Positions 8,783 to 18,994 are shown, numbered from the stretch's first letter. The stretch: DNA of 64,000 bases from Pseudomonas anatoliensis (GCF_017976235.1 NZ_JACVHC010000002.1:806001-870000), one strand, 5' to 3'. Translations and numbers: made by a program. Notes: generated by a model not told the origin, from the sequence alone.

Positions 8783-11728
8783 TCATGCGTCGAGGCCAGC
8801 CTTGTGCAACAAGCTGGCCGGGTCCACGGCATCAATCTGCTGTGGGTCGAGAAAACGCTCGGCGTACTGCAGGTAAACGCCTTCGTTGATGAACAGACCA
8901 AACAGCTGCGCATCAATGTGTGCCTCGCGGCTCATGGTCGCCATGATTCCCAGCGCTTCGCTTAACGACTTGGCCTTTTTGTACGGGCGATCGGCTGCGG
9001 TCAGCGCCTCGAAGATATCGGCAATTGCCATCATCCGTGCCGGCAGGCTCATTTCTTCGCGTTTCAGACGTTTCGGGTAGCCACTGCCGTCCATTTTTTC
9101 GTGATGGCCGCCGGCGATTTCGGCAACGCTGTCCAGGTGGCTGGGGAAGGGCAGGTGGCTGAGCATCATGATCGTCTGCACCATGTGGTGATTGATGATG
9201 TAGCGCTCTTCGCGGGTCAGCGTGCCCCGGGCAATGCTCAGGTTGTACAGCTCGCCGCGATTGTATTTGTAACGCGGCACCTCCAGTTTGAATCCCCACG
9301 GGTTGTCTTCGGGAATCAGCTCGTTTTCGTCGCGTTCAAGCAAATGCTCGGGTTTGTCCGCCAGCAGTTTTTCGCTGACCGGCAAAGTCGGTGCAGGCGT
9401 GCGTGCCTGACGCTTGTTTTCTTCCCATGAAACGCCCAGACGGTCATCCAGTGTGCGCATCCAGGTGAGACGGGAAAGCTTGTCGAGGCGTTGCAGATCG
9501 GCCTCGGCCATCGCCTCACTGCCCAGATTGCAGCGAGCGATAAAGGCGAAGTCTTCGTCCAGTGCCGACAGGTTGGTATCGCGCAGTTCAGCCAGTGATG
9601 GTTCGTCGCCGCCCAGGGCCCGCGCCTGCCAGTAACTGATCCAGGCATCACGCTTGAGCACTTCAAAACGGGTGCGAATCTCGTGGATCCGGTCGTTGAT
9701 GGTTTCCAGTTTGGTGGCCTTGTCGACCACGTATTCCGGCGTCGTGACCTTGCCGCAATCGTGCAACCACGCGGCAATGTGCAGGGCTTCCCATTCATCC
9801 TCGGTGGGCTGATAGGCACTGAAGGGGGGCGCTGTGCTCGCCGCTGCAGCCTGGGCGAGCATCAGGGTCAACTCTGGCACCCGCTGGCAATGCCCGCCGG
9901 TATAGGGGCTCTTGGCGTCGATGGCGCCGGCGAGCAGATGAATGAACGCATCAAGCAATTGCTTCTGTCTGTCCTGCAGACGCTGGCTCTCGATACTCAC
10001 TGCAGCGGCGCCGGACACCGCTTGCAAGAAGGCGATGCGGTCGGGCCGCAGTTTTTCCAGGTCGGCCGGCGTGCCGCTGTCGTTGACCAGCAGGATCAGC
10101 AAGCCAATGGTTTCGTTGTGGCGGTTGTGCAGGCGGATGCCGATCAGATGAACGCGGGGCGAGGCCATTGCCAGCAGGATTCGCTGCAGGTCACCAGCCT
10201 GATCGACACCGAAATTGCTCACCACATTATTGGCGCTGACCAATTCTTCGAACCACGCCGGGCCGCTGTTTTTCTGCAAGTCGTGACCCTGAATATCGAA
10301 CGTCTCCAACAACTGCGGTGCGCCATCGATGATCAGTCCGTAAGGCTCCATGCGACTGCTGTCGTTTTCACGCAGATAAATCAGCCCGGCCTGAGCCTGG
10401 GCGATTTGCACCGTTTCAAACAGCACACGTTGCAGCAGCGGGGCAAAGCGCGTTTCGGCGCCCAGGGTATCGGTGATGCGGAAGAAGCTCGCCAGAGTGT
10501 CTTTCATTCGCGCCATCGACACGCTCAGTTGGTCGACTTCCAGCACCGGTGAGCGTCGAGTCAGGGGGAAATTGAAATCGAAACTGCGGATCGCATCGGC
10601 TTCCTTGACCAGCGCATGCAGCGGTTTGACCAGAATTCGTGAGATCAGCCAACCCAGTGGCAGGCACATCAGCAGCGTAGCCAGGGTGATCAACGCGCCT
10701 TGCCAGCGCATGCGATAGGCATCGACCAGCAATTCGTCTTCCGGCACCAGCAGAGCCAGTTGCAAACCTTGCGGCCCGCCTTCCTGAATACTGCTGCGGG
10801 CGACAATCCATTGCCGGCCATCGGCCTCAAGGCGGTTGGCGGTGGGGGCATCGGACAGCAGTGCGTGCAAAGTCGGGCTCAGGTCGGCTGCTTTTACCAG
10901 GTGCGCGGTACTGTCATCGACGATCAGACGGCTGCTGTCGGGGTAGGCCACGGCGTTGCCCTTGGCATCGAACAAGGCAATTTCGGTAGACGGCGTCACC
11001 ACATGTTTGGTCAGGGTGGCAGACAGCGCGGCCAATGTCAGGTCGGCCCCGATTACCGCGTTTTCACCGCTGCGTCGGGCCAGCGTGGTGCCGACATTGC
11101 GGGTTGAAAAAAATACGTAGGGCTCGGTGGTGATCTGTTCGGTTTGCTGGCGGGCATTGACGAACCACGCTCGGCTGCGCGGGTCGTATGAGTCTTCGGG
11201 ATTGTCCTTGCGGCTGAGCTGAGTCAGCGTTTGATCAAAGAACAGCGATTGCGAGCGCGCTTTACCCTGCAAGTCATGCTCAATGCTCCAGACCTGGTAC
11301 GCCGCGGCGTCGGGAGCGTTGAACAGCGATTTCAGGGCCGCGGTGCGTAGCGGACGCACCATGAAGAAATCGCCATTGGCATAACCCATATAGAGCGAAG
11401 CCAGACTCGGGTTGTCCGTGAGCGACTGGCTGAACGGCTTGAGCAGCGGCAAGCGTTGTTCAAGGTTCAACGCTTGAGTGGCAGGGTAGTCCGCCAGCAG
11501 GCTCAGCAGGTGCCGGATCGGCTGATAGGTGGCGGATATGTCCAGGCGCACGTCCTGTTCGATCCGGTTGAACAGCTTCTCGCTGCTCGACAGAATGATG
11601 TGCGTGGTCTGGCGATAATTGAACAACCCCAGTACCACGCCGGTGAGCAGCAGGAGAAACGTGAACATGACGCTGATGTGCACGTGCAGCGGGAAACGGC
11701 GTTGTTCCGGGCGCAGTGGGCTGGGCAT
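8783..11728 (-). CDS. Membrane dCache-HAMP-GAF-HD-GYP protein
   Basis: 981 residues. A membrane segment (about 17-37) is followed by a ~300-residue extracytoplasmic double-Cache sensor (SRAWFVNARQQ motif near 195) and a second membrane segment near 340. Next come a HAMP-like linker, a GAF-like region (about 420-590) and an HD-GYP domain. HD lies at about 656 (LHDCGKVTTPEYV) and the signature HHEKMDGSGYP at about 875. HD-GYP enzymes hydrolyse cyclic di-GMP, and the metal residues appear present. The distance between the two motifs is some 150 residues longer than usual, so there is an insertion within the catalytic domain. Activity is inferred. Confidence 0.87.
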   Translation of the reverse strand: MPSPLRPEQRRFPLHVHISVMFTFLLLLTGVVLGLFNYRQTTHIILSSSEKLFNRIEQDVRLDISATYQPIRHLLSLLADYPATQALNLEQRLPLLKPFSQSLTDNPSLASLYMGYANGDFFMVRPLRTAALKSLFNAPDAAAYQVWSIEHDLQGKARSQSLFFDQTLTQLSRKDNPEDSYDPRSRAWFVNARQQTEQITTEPYVFFSTRNVGTTLARRSGENAVIGADLTLAALSATLTKHVVTPSTEIALFDAKGNAVAYPDSSRLIVDDSTAHLVKAADLSPTLHALLSDAPTANRLEADGRQWIVARSSIQEGGPQGLQLALLVPEDELLVDAYRMRWQGALITLATLLMCLPLGWLISRILVKPLHALVKEADAIRSFDFNFPLTRRSPVLEVDQLSVSMARMKDTLASFFRITDTLGAETRFAPLLQRVLFETVQIAQAQAGLIYLRENDSSRMEPYGLIIDGAPQLLETFDIQGHDLQKNSGPAWFEELVSANNVVSNFGVDQAGDLQRILLAMASPRVHLIGIRLHNRHNETIGLLILLVNDSGTPADLEKLRPDRIAFLQAVSGAAAVSIESQRLQDRQKQLLDAFIHLLAGAIDAKSPYTGGHCQRVPELTLMLAQAAAASTAPPFSAYQPTEDEWEALHIAAWLHDCGKVTTPEYVVDKATKLETINDRIHEIRTRFEVLKRDAWISYWQARALGGDEPSLAELRDTNLSALDEDFAFIARCNLGSEAMAEADLQRLDKLSRLTWMRTLDDRLGVSWEENKRQARTPAPTLPVSEKLLADKPEHLLERDENELIPEDNPWGFKLEVPRYKYNRGELYNLSIARGTLTREERYIINHHMVQTIMMLSHLPFPSHLDSVAEIAGGHHEKMDGSGYPKRLKREEMSLPARMMAIADIFEALTAADRPYKKAKSLSEALGIMATMSREAHIDAQLFGLFINEGVYLQYAERFLDPQQIDAVDPASLLHKAGLDA

Positions 11729-11776
11729 TTCCGGTTCTCCATGACGTTTGACTCACTGCTCAGCGCCTAAGCATAG

Positions 11777-14700
11777 TTAAGGCAAGCTCATTGCGCCTTG
11801 ATCGGACAAAACCAGTTGTTGCTGCAGAGCTTGCTCCAGTTCGAGCATTGCCTGATTGCTCGCCTCGCAACGACGGCCAATCTCCTCTTTTGCCAATGCC
11901 TGCGCGCAGGCTTGTTCGAGGGCATCGCAGCATTCGATCACGCGCGATGCCTGGGCAATACGCGCGGCGCCTTTGATTTTGTGGGCGACCACCGCCAGCG
12001 CGTCGCGATCATGTTCCAGCGCCAGCGTGAGTAACTCCTGACGATCGAGACGGCTGCTTTTGAGCAGTTCCACCAGCAGACGCCGAGCCTGTACGGGGCT
12101 GCCACCGGTCAACATGTTCAGACTTTGCAAATTGAATGCCGGTGTCGGTGATAACGGGGTGATGCCGTCGACCCACTGGCCGAGCTGACTCAGGCTCAAG
12201 GGTTTGAACAGGCAGTCATCCATGCCGGCCTGTTTGCAGCGTTGTACTTCCTCGGGTTGCGCGTTGGCGGTGAAGCCCAGCACCGTGCAGGGCGGGCAGC
12301 GGTTCTGCAGCTCGTGCTGGCGAATGGCGCGGGTCATGTCATAGCCGTTCATCAAGGGCATGTTGCAGTCGACGATCACCAGATCGAAGCCGCCATCCTT
12401 CCACAGTTCCAGACCGCTGCGGCCGTTCTCGGCGATGCTGAAGTGATGACCGAGGAACTCCAGCTGCTGACACATCAACAAGCGATTTGCCGGGTGGTCA
12501 TCCACCACCAACACGCGCAAGGGTGTCTGTGAGGTCTTGATCGAGGGTTCGCTCCTGGCGGTGCTCACCTGCGCCGGAAAAGTTTCCAGCGGCAGGGAAA
12601 CGCAAACCTGAGTGCCGATGCCGGGCTGGCTGCTCAGTTGCAGTTGGCCGCCCATCATTTCGCAGAGGTTGCGGCTGATAACCAGCCCCAGGCCTGCACC
12701 GCTGCGGGCCAGTTGATGGCTGTTCTGCGCCTGTGCGAAGGGTTCGAACAATCGCTGCTGATCCTCCGCACTGATACCGACGCCGCTGTCCTGTACCGTC
12801 AGTTGCATCAACGCAGGCGCAGGCACGTCCGTGCTCATGAGGTCCAGGGTGATCCTGATGTGTCCGTGCTCAGTGAACTTGATGGCATTGCTGACCAGAT
12901 TCGACAGCACCTGCTTGAAGCGCAGGGGGTCCAGATGCACATCGACTGCCAGATCCGGCGGGTTGAAGATGACTTGCAGTGCGAGGTTCTTTTGTCGGGC
13001 GAGGCCGTCGAAGATTCTTGCGACAGACGTCACCGTATCGACCAGGTTGACCCGTTCCGGGCACAGGCTCAGACGCCCGGATTCAATCCGGGCGATGTCG
13101 AGAATGTCGCCGATCAGCCCCAGCAGATCCTTGGCCGAATGGTAGGCGGTGTCTATCGAGGAGCGATCCGGATGCTGTTGGTCCATGCGCCTGAGGGTCA
13201 GTTCGAGCATGCCGATCACGGCATTCATTGGCGTACGGATCTCATGGCTCATGGTGGCGAGGAATGTGCTTTTGGCGCGGTTGGCCTCATCCGCCTGCTC
13301 TTTGGCTGCCCGCAGGTCTTCGAACAGCTGACGGCGTTCGCTGATGTCGATCCAGCCGCCAATGATGCCTTTCACATCACCACTGGAGTCGCGATAGGGA
13401 ATTATCCAGTGATAGATCGTCAGACGTCGGTTGCCGATGTGCAGCGGCCGGTCGAGTAACAGCGGAATGCCTTCTGCGACGACTCGCTGGTAATCGGCGT
13501 GGAAGGCTTGAGCCTCAAAAGCGTTGCTCACGGTACCCTGCATGACGCTTTTGCCAATGACGTCCTCGCGCTTGGCATTGAACGTTTCGAGGTAACTGTC
13601 GTTGCAGCTTTGCAGCAACCCCTGGCGGTCGCGAACGTAGATCGGATGTGGTGTGCCGTTGACCAGCGAGCGCATGAATTCGAACTGGTCGCTCAGGGCC
13701 CGCTCCGCCGCCTGGCGTTGTTTGATCTGGTGGCGCATGTAGGCGTTCCACGCCAGCAACAGCAGCAGGAGCAGGCAGGCGCCGATGATTACTTGATAGA
13801 ACAGGCGCTGGTAGTTGCGCCAGATATTTTGCGAAGCCGTGGAGTAACCACGCCAGCGGCCATTGATCACGCCCAGTTCTTCTGGGGAAATGCTCAGTAA
13901 TGCTTTGTTGATGATCGAATTCAGTTCCGGGTTGTCACGCGCGGTTACCAGAGAAAACGCAGCCTGCCCGGTGCCGATGGTGGTGGTGATTTGCAACGCT
14001 CGTTCGAAGATTTGCGAGGAGATGAAGTAGTTGGCGATCACCAGTGAATTGACCGCGCCGTCGACGTGACCTTCGGCCAGCAGGGAGACAGCGCTGAAGG
14101 TATCCGCCGTCTCAACCAGTTGAATTCGCGGATACTCGCTTCGCAAGTACTCGACCATCGGATTGCCTTTGGCGATCGCCAGTTGCTTGCCCTTGAGCTG
14201 GCCCAGATTGGTCGGACTGTCGGCGCTCTTGCGCGTCAGCAGGACATAGGAGTTTTCCAGATAGGGTCGACTGAAGTTCAGGGTTTTTTCCCGTTCGGCA
14301 GTCGGAAGGAGGGCGGCAATAAGGTCGGCCTGATGGCTGACTATCTGCTGGATCATCTCCGCGTCGCTACGACTGCGCCTTATCTCGAAGCGCAGGCCGG
14401 TGCGCAGGCGGATCAGTTCGAGAAGGTCGGCGCTGATCCCGCGAAAATTGCCGTCGCCGTCGAAGAAGGTCAGCGGCGCATAGGCCTCATTCACGACCAC
14501 ACTGACGACAGGATGCCGGTTGCGCCATGCTTCTTCGCGTTGGGTCAGTTGCAGCTTCTTGTCGGTGAGCAGCAGATCGCTGCCGGCGCTCCAGCGTTTG
14601 GCGATATTTTCACGCTCGCTGCGCGGCACCGCTTTGAGCACGGTGTCGATGATACTCAACAACTGCGGATTGTTGCGGCGTACGGCGAAGCTGAAACCGT

Positions 14701-15421
14701 GGGCTTCCTGCTTGCCGAAATTGGCCATGCGTACGTTGTTGAGGTAGCCCTTGTTGATCATGTAGTGCGTGGAAATGGTATCGCCGAGAAATACATCGGC
14801 CTGATCGAACGCGACGGCGTTGATTGCATTCTGGTAGGAGGGGTAGCAGGTAATAAGGGCTTTGGGGTACAGCGCCTTGACCTCATGCAACGGCAGATAG
14901 TGATACACCATGCTCAGGCGCAATCCTGCCAGGCCTTCGGTCAATGTGCGGCTTTCGTCCTCGCGGGTGACGAGCACCGGCTGATCATTGGCATACGGTT
15001 CGGACAGCGCAAGGTTGGCGTTGCCGGCTTCATAGCCGTTGGCCGTACCGAGCAGGTCGATTTGACCATCGACCAGCGCGCGAATCGCGGCCTCCCGGGA
15101 GGGAAAGCGTTTGATCCGGATCGGCATCCCGGTGGCCTCGCCAATAATCCCGGCATAGTCGGCGGTCAGACCTTCGTAGTCCTGGCCACTGACAGTCATG
15201 TCGAAAGGCGGATAGTTCGGCGCGGAAGTACCCAGTAGCAGCTCGCTGCGGGTGTGCAGCCACTGTCGTTGAGACTGCTCAAACGCTACCGGCATCGACT
15301 CGTTTGCCGACCGGCTGAGCAAGGTGTAGTCCGCTGAGCCGCCCTGCATGGCGAACACGTTGGCGCTCAGGAAAAGCCCTGCACTCAACGCAATTAGATA
15401 GTCCTTTAAACGGCTGTGCAT
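11777..15421 (-). CDS. BvgS/EvgS-type hybrid sensor kinase with Hpt
   Basis: About 1214 residues. After a signal peptide (MHSRLKDYLIALSAGLFLSANVFA) come two tandem periplasmic Venus-flytrap domains (SBP_bac_3; about 45-270 and 300-520). These are followed by a membrane segment near 550, a PAS domain (MRSLVNGTPHPIYVRDRQG) and HisKA with SHEIRTPMNA. The C-terminal part has an HATPase, a receiver (VLVVDDHPANR, VIVDCNMPLMNG) and an Hpt domain with AHKIKGAARIA. This is the full BvgS/EvgS phosphorelay layout; the ligand is unknown. An upstream in-frame GTG at 15433 overlaps the regulator's stop; I prefer the ATG at 15421 because it begins a clean signal peptide. It lies in an operon behind the response regulator. 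Confidence 0.87.
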   Translation of the reverse strand: MHSRLKDYLIALSAGLFLSANVFAMQGGSADYTLLSRSANESMPVAFEQSQRQWLHTRSELLLGTSAPNYPPFDMTVSGQDYEGLTADYAGIIGEATGMPIRIKRFPSREAAIRALVDGQIDLLGTANGYEAGNANLALSEPYANDQPVLVTREDESRTLTEGLAGLRLSMVYHYLPLHEVKALYPKALITCYPSYQNAINAVAFDQADVFLGDTISTHYMINKGYLNNVRMANFGKQEAHGFSFAVRRNNPQLLSIIDTVLKAVPRSERENIAKRWSAGSDLLLTDKKLQLTQREEAWRNRHPVVSVVVNEAYAPLTFFDGDGNFRGISADLLELIRLRTGLRFEIRRSRSDAEMIQQIVSHQADLIAALLPTAEREKTLNFSRPYLENSYVLLTRKSADSPTNLGQLKGKQLAIAKGNPMVEYLRSEYPRIQLVETADTFSAVSLLAEGHVDGAVNSLVIANYFISSQIFERALQITTTIGTGQAAFSLVTARDNPELNSIINKALLSISPEELGVINGRWRGYSTASQNIWRNYQRLFYQVIIGACLLLLLLLAWNAYMRHQIKQRQAAERALSDQFEFMRSLVNGTPHPIYVRDRQGLLQSCNDSYLETFNAKREDVIGKSVMQGTVSNAFEAQAFHADYQRVVAEGIPLLLDRPLHIGNRRLTIYHWIIPYRDSSGDVKGIIGGWIDISERRQLFEDLRAAKEQADEANRAKSTFLATMSHEIRTPMNAVIGMLELTLRRMDQQHPDRSSIDTAYHSAKDLLGLIGDILDIARIESGRLSLCPERVNLVDTVTSVARIFDGLARQKNLALQVIFNPPDLAVDVHLDPLRFKQVLSNLVSNAIKFTEHGHIRITLDLMSTDVPAPALMQLTVQDSGVGISAEDQQRLFEPFAQAQNSHQLARSGAGLGLVISRNLCEMMGGQLQLSSQPGIGTQVCVSLPLETFPAQVSTARSEPSIKTSQTPLRVLVVDDHPANRLLMCQQLEFLGHHFSIAENGRSGLELWKDGGFDLVIVDCNMPLMNGYDMTRAIRQHELQNRCPPCTVLGFTANAQPEEVQRCKQAGMDDCLFKPLSLSQLGQWVDGITPLSPTPAFNLQSLNMLTGGSPVQARRLLVELLKSSRLDRQELLTLALEHDRDALAVVAHKIKGAARIAQASRVIECCDALEQACAQALAKEEIGRRCEASNQAMLELEQALQQQLVLSDQGAMSLP

Positions 15422-15429
15422 GCGGGGTC

Positions 15430-16056
15430 TCACACGAGTGCGTTGCGTTTGGCCATCTCGATAAGTTCTACAAGGGATTTGGCTTTGAGTTTTTGCATCA
15501 AACGTTTTTTGTAAGTGCTGACGGTTTTATTACTGAGAAACATCCCCTTGGCTATTTCCTTGTTGGTGCGACCTTGGGCAAACAATTGCAAAACCATCAA
15601 TTCGCGATCATTGACGGACTTGAAGAGTTCCAGTTCCGTATAACGAATATCGTCACTGCGAACCGGATTCAACGCCTGGCTGGGGAAATAGTTATAGCCG
15701 GAAAGTACGGCTTTTATTGCGCTGACCAGTTCGCTCAAATCCTCCTGTTTGCATACATACCCGGAGGCGCCGGATTGCATGCAGCGAATGCCGAACAAGG
15801 TCGGACATTGAGCGGTCAGCACCAGGGTTTTCAAAGGTGAACTCATGGCGTTGAATCGGGCCAGCACCTCCAGTCCGTCGAGCTTTGGAATGCTGATGTC
15901 GAGAATGATCAGGTCAGGCATGCACTCGCGCACCATCTGCATGGCATCAACCCCGTTATCGGTCTCACCGACGACCTTATAACCTTCATGTTCCAGCAGC
16001 ATGCGTACGGCAAGACGAATGACCGGGTGATCATCGACAATAAAAACGGAGTTCAT
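15430..16056 (-). CDS. BvgA/EvgA-type response regulator (NarL/FixJ family)
   Basis: 208 residues: receiver (IVDDHPVIRLAVRM, phospho-Asp in LIILDISIPKLDG, TAQCP, switch lysine region CKQED) and a LuxR-type helix-turn-helix (RELMVLQLFAQGRTNKEIAKG, LSNKTVSTYKKRL). The ATG at 16056 follows GGGATT; a longer frame upstream lacks a good ribosome site. It precedes and probably receives phosphate from the BvgS-like kinase. Targets are unknown; biofilm or acid/ion-type responses are typical of this class but not shown here. Confidence 0.88.
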   Translation of the reverse strand: MNSVFIVDDHPVIRLAVRMLLEHEGYKVVGETDNGVDAMQMVRECMPDLIILDISIPKLDGLEVLARFNAMSSPLKTLVLTAQCPTLFGIRCMQSGASGYVCKQEDLSELVSAIKAVLSGYNYFPSQALNPVRSDDIRYTELELFKSVNDRELMVLQLFAQGRTNKEIAKGMFLSNKTVSTYKKRLMQKLKAKSLVELIEMAKRNALV

Positions 16057-16431
16057 AATCAAATCCCATACAAGCACGAATAAAGCGCGCACCTTAGCTC
16101 AGATGAATGAGCGCTCGCATGAGCTGACATGACTTCAGTTGTGTTATCGGATAATTCCTACATTTAATAAGGAAAAAGACTACAGCTGAACTAGGTCGAG
16201 CGTAAGGAAGTGCAAGAAACGTATTGGCTTATAGTTCGCCTTTTTTGTTTTGCAAGTGCCGGCTGTAATTGGCTTTCAATAGTGTTTAAGTCTGGTGAGA
16301 TCTGGCGGGTTGGCCGGTTGTTTTTAGTGGTTACATTGCGTCATAAATCGACAAGAATTTGCCGTTGATAATGCAAGTGCGCGCCTTGCATTCAGCCGGC
16401 CCGGGTTGCTGGCCGGCTGAACGGGGCGAGG
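16057..16431. other. Intergenic region upstream of the BvgAS-like operon
   Basis: 375 bases with no credible gene. It is AT-richer near 16140-16260. It contains an imperfect dyad TTCCT-N10-AGGAA (16155-16174), which could bind the NarL-type regulator encoded downstream. Toward dgt there are two consecutive hairpins (16370-16392 and 16393-16419). Confidence 0.5.
16370..16419 (-). terminator. Tandem hairpins after dgt
   Basis: AATGCAAG/CTTGCATT (16370-16392) abuts CAGCCGGCC/GGCCGGCTG (16393-16419), 13 bases beyond the dgt stop. There is no U tract, so this is a likely 3'-end structure rather than a certain intrinsic terminator. Confidence 0.45.
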
Positions 16432-17760
16432 TCAGTGACTGGAGCGACCGGTCATTTCCAGTGCCATGTCGCTGGCGTAGCCGTCGGTCATGCCGGCGAT
16501 GAAATCAATCATGCGCAAAAATGACGTGTGCAACGAACCTTGCGGATCAGGCGCGTTGTTGCCCAGCAGATCGAGGATGCGCCGGCTCTTGAACGACGGG
16601 GTGCGTCCATTGTGTTGTTCCAGTGCGGCGCCGCAAAACGAGTTGAGCAGGATCTCCAGCGTCGTGTAGGCGCCGATTTCGTGCAGCGTCTTGCGTTTGT
16701 CCTGAAAGATCTTCTTGCGGGCAATGTCCTTGGCGTTCAACACGCAGCGTTTGGCCGGACCATGCATGTGCTCGACCAGATCGCCATGCAGCGTGCCGGC
16801 CAGTAACGCGTCCTGTTGCTCGACGAAGGCCCGCGCCGCGGCATTGGTCAGATGTTCGATGGCCTTGCCGCGCAGGATCGCCAGTTTGCGCCGCCGCGAA
16901 TCCTGCGGACCAAGCTGACGATAGGTTTCCGGCAGGTCATCGCCCACCAGTCCGAGCAGCAGCGATTCGACTTCGGCGTACTCCAGCAGCTCCATCTCAA
17001 GGCCATCTTCGAGATCGATCAGCGCATAGCAGATGTCATCGGCGGCTTCCATCAGGTACACCAACGGATGGCGCGCCCAGCGTTGATCTTCGAGTTGTGG
17101 CAGGCCAAGCTTGTGAGCAATCTGCTCCAGCAGCGGCAGTTCGCTCTGATAGCAACCGAACTTGTGTTTCTTGTAGCCGAGGGAGTCCGCGTGTCGGGCC
17201 GTCCACGGGTATTTCAGATAAGTGCCGAGGGTGGCGTAAGTCAGGCGCGTGCCGCCGTCAAACTGATGGTACTCAAGCTGAGTGAGCACGCGGAAACCCT
17301 GGGCATTGCCTTCGAAATTGAGGAAGTCACCGCGCTCGGCTTCGCTCATGCCATCCAGCCAGCCGCGCCCGGCCGCCTGTTGAAACCAATGGCGAATCGC
17401 GTCTTCACCGGAATGGCCGAACGGCGGGTTGCCGATGTCATGAGCCAGGCAGGCCGATTGCACGACCATGCCCAGATCACTCGGATCGCACCATTGCGGC
17501 AGCGCACTGCGCAGTGTTTCGCCGACGCGCATACCCAGCGAGCGGCCCACACAACTGACTTCCAGCGAGTGGGTCAGGCGAGTGTGAATGTGATCGTTAC
17601 TGGTAACCGGGTGCACCTGGGTTTTACGGCCCAGGCGGCGGAAGGCGCCAGAAAAAATGATGCGGTCATGATCTTTGTGAAAAGGGCTGCGGCCAAGTTC
17701 TTGCGGACTGTGCAGCGGCTTTCCGAGACGTTCGCGGTTGAGCAGGGTTTGCCAATCCAA
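16432..17760 (-). CDS. dgt: dGTP triphosphohydrolase-like HD protein
   Basis: 442-residue HD-superfamily enzyme of the Dgt type-2 (dGTPase-like) group, converting dNTPs to deoxynucleosides and tripolyphosphate. The motifs are [13 protein letters not shown] (first His), [16 protein letters not shown] (HD) and [18 protein letters not shown] (later Asp). The N-terminal [22 protein letters not shown] is the family signature. It is the standard length for the shorter Pseudomonas Dgt proteins. A 70-base gap separates it from the upstream EAL gene on the same strand, so the two may be co-transcribed. Confidence 0.9.
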   Translation of the reverse strand: MDWQTLLNRERLGKPLHSPQELGRSPFHKDHDRIIFSGAFRRLGRKTQVHPVTSNDHIHTRLTHSLEVSCVGRSLGMRVGETLRSALPQWCDPSDLGMVVQSACLAHDIGNPPFGHSGEDAIRHWFQQAAGRGWLDGMSEAERGDFLNFEGNAQGFRVLTQLEYHQFDGGTRLTYATLGTYLKYPWTARHADSLGYKKHKFGCYQSELPLLEQIAHKLGLPQLEDQRWARHPLVYLMEAADDICYALIDLEDGLEMELLEYAEVESLLLGLVGDDLPETYRQLGPQDSRRRKLAILRGKAIEHLTNAAARAFVEQQDALLAGTLHGDLVEHMHGPAKRCVLNAKDIARKKIFQDKRKTLHEIGAYTTLEILLNSFCGAALEQHNGRTPSFKSRRILDLLGNNAPDPQGSLHTSFLRMIDFIAGMTDGYASDMALEMTGRSSH

Positions 17761-17830
17761 GGCTGATTCTCTCCGTCTGATGGATGAATTGCCCTAGCTT
17801 CCGGGTTCAGGTCTGCGCCTGCAAGTGCAA

Positions 17831-18994
17831 CTACAGTCCCGCCGCATCAATGTCGATCAACAGCAACCGCTCACCATTGTCGAAAAATTGCCCGGCCGTC
17901 AGGCAATACTGGTTGCTGGTGGCATCGCGGTAGGTGTTGGACAGGGTCAGGCGCCGCTCCTCCCAGCCTTCGGCGAGCAAATGGTAGAAGTACGGGCGCC
18001 ACGACCAGTTGTGCCCCAGATAGCGGTCGTCGGAGACCCAGCCGTTATGGCGCCATTCCAGATTGGGGGTCAGTTGCGTGCCGTGACGATCACATTGGTA
18101 GAACCGCAGCAGCCATGGGAAAGCGTCCAGTTGCGGTAATGCGCTGAGTGGCGCACGAGCGTGTGCCCAGTTCTGCAGGATCGCCATCAATTCGCTGAGT
18201 TGGTGGCGCATCTGCATCAATCGTCCTCGCTCGGCGAGCTTCTGCTGAACGTAACGCTGGCGCAGTTCGGCAAAACGTTGCACAAACGCGTCGGTGGCAA
18301 AGAACGCCTCTTGCGCCCGCGCGAACAGAAAACCCTGCACGTAACGCGATCCGCATTCCAGGGCGAAATTCAGCTGAGCCTCGGTCTCGACGCCCTCGGC
18401 AATGATCCAGCAACCTGTCTTCTCGGCCATCTGCGCCAGAGCCTTGACCACATCGCTGCTTGGCCCGCCTAAAGCGGCTGCCTGAAACAGGCGCATGTCG
18501 AGTTTGAGAATGTCCGGTTGCAGGGCCAGCACCCGGTCGAGCTGCGAGTGACCGGCGCCAAAATCGTCGATGGCGATTCGCGCCCCCGCCTTGCGATAAC
18601 GGCCAACCACTTCGGCCAGACGTTGGCTGTTGCCGCCAAGTTCGGTGATCTCGAACACGATGCGTTGCGGATCGACATTGTGTCGCGCCATTTGTTTGAG
18701 GCTGGGCAGCGCTTGGTCGGGGCGTAGACGGCTGATCCAGTGGGGCGACATGTTCAGGCTGAGAAACCAGTCTGCCGGTGCTTCGTGCAGACGGCTCAAA
18801 GCGTTGTCGCGGATCTGTCGGTCGAGGCGACGCAGGGCAATGGCCGGCGTACGCGGATCGGCGAACAACGGCCCGACCGATGTCAGTTGTCCATCAGCCT
18901 GGCGCAGGCGGCCAAGTGCTTCGACGCCTGCAATACGTCCGGTGGCGGTATCGATGAAGGGTTGAAAGCAGGCGAGCGGTTGCCCGTCGATCAC
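17831..18994 (-). CDS. EAL phosphodiesterase with YkuI-like C-terminal domain
   Basis: 387 residues. The N-terminal EAL domain (about 1-235) keeps every catalytic element: GVEALGRL (ExLxR), SLNMSP, FEITE, IAIDDFGAGHS, ILKLDMRL, AEGVET and YVQGFLF. It should therefore cleave cyclic di-GMP. A helical linker (about 240-290) leads to a ~100-residue C-terminal domain (FYQCDRHGTQLTPN, WSWRPYFYHLL, RDATSNQYCLT). This resembles the PAS/Cache-like sensor domain of B. subtilis YkuI. There are no membrane segments. The GTG start follows AGGAGG closely. Confidence 0.87.
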   Translation of the reverse strand: MIDGQPLACFQPFIDTATGRIAGVEALGRLRQADGQLTSVGPLFADPRTPAIALRRLDRQIRDNALSRLHEAPADWFLSLNMSPHWISRLRPDQALPSLKQMARHNVDPQRIVFEITELGGNSQRLAEVVGRYRKAGARIAIDDFGAGHSQLDRVLALQPDILKLDMRLFQAAALGGPSSDVVKALAQMAEKTGCWIIAEGVETEAQLNFALECGSRYVQGFLFARAQEAFFATDAFVQRFAELRQRYVQQKLAERGRLMQMRHQLSELMAILQNWAHARAPLSALPQLDAFPWLLRFYQCDRHGTQLTPNLEWRHNGWVSDDRYLGHNWSWRPYFYHLLAEGWEERRLTLSNTYRDATSNQYCLTAGQFFDNGERLLLIDIDAAGL

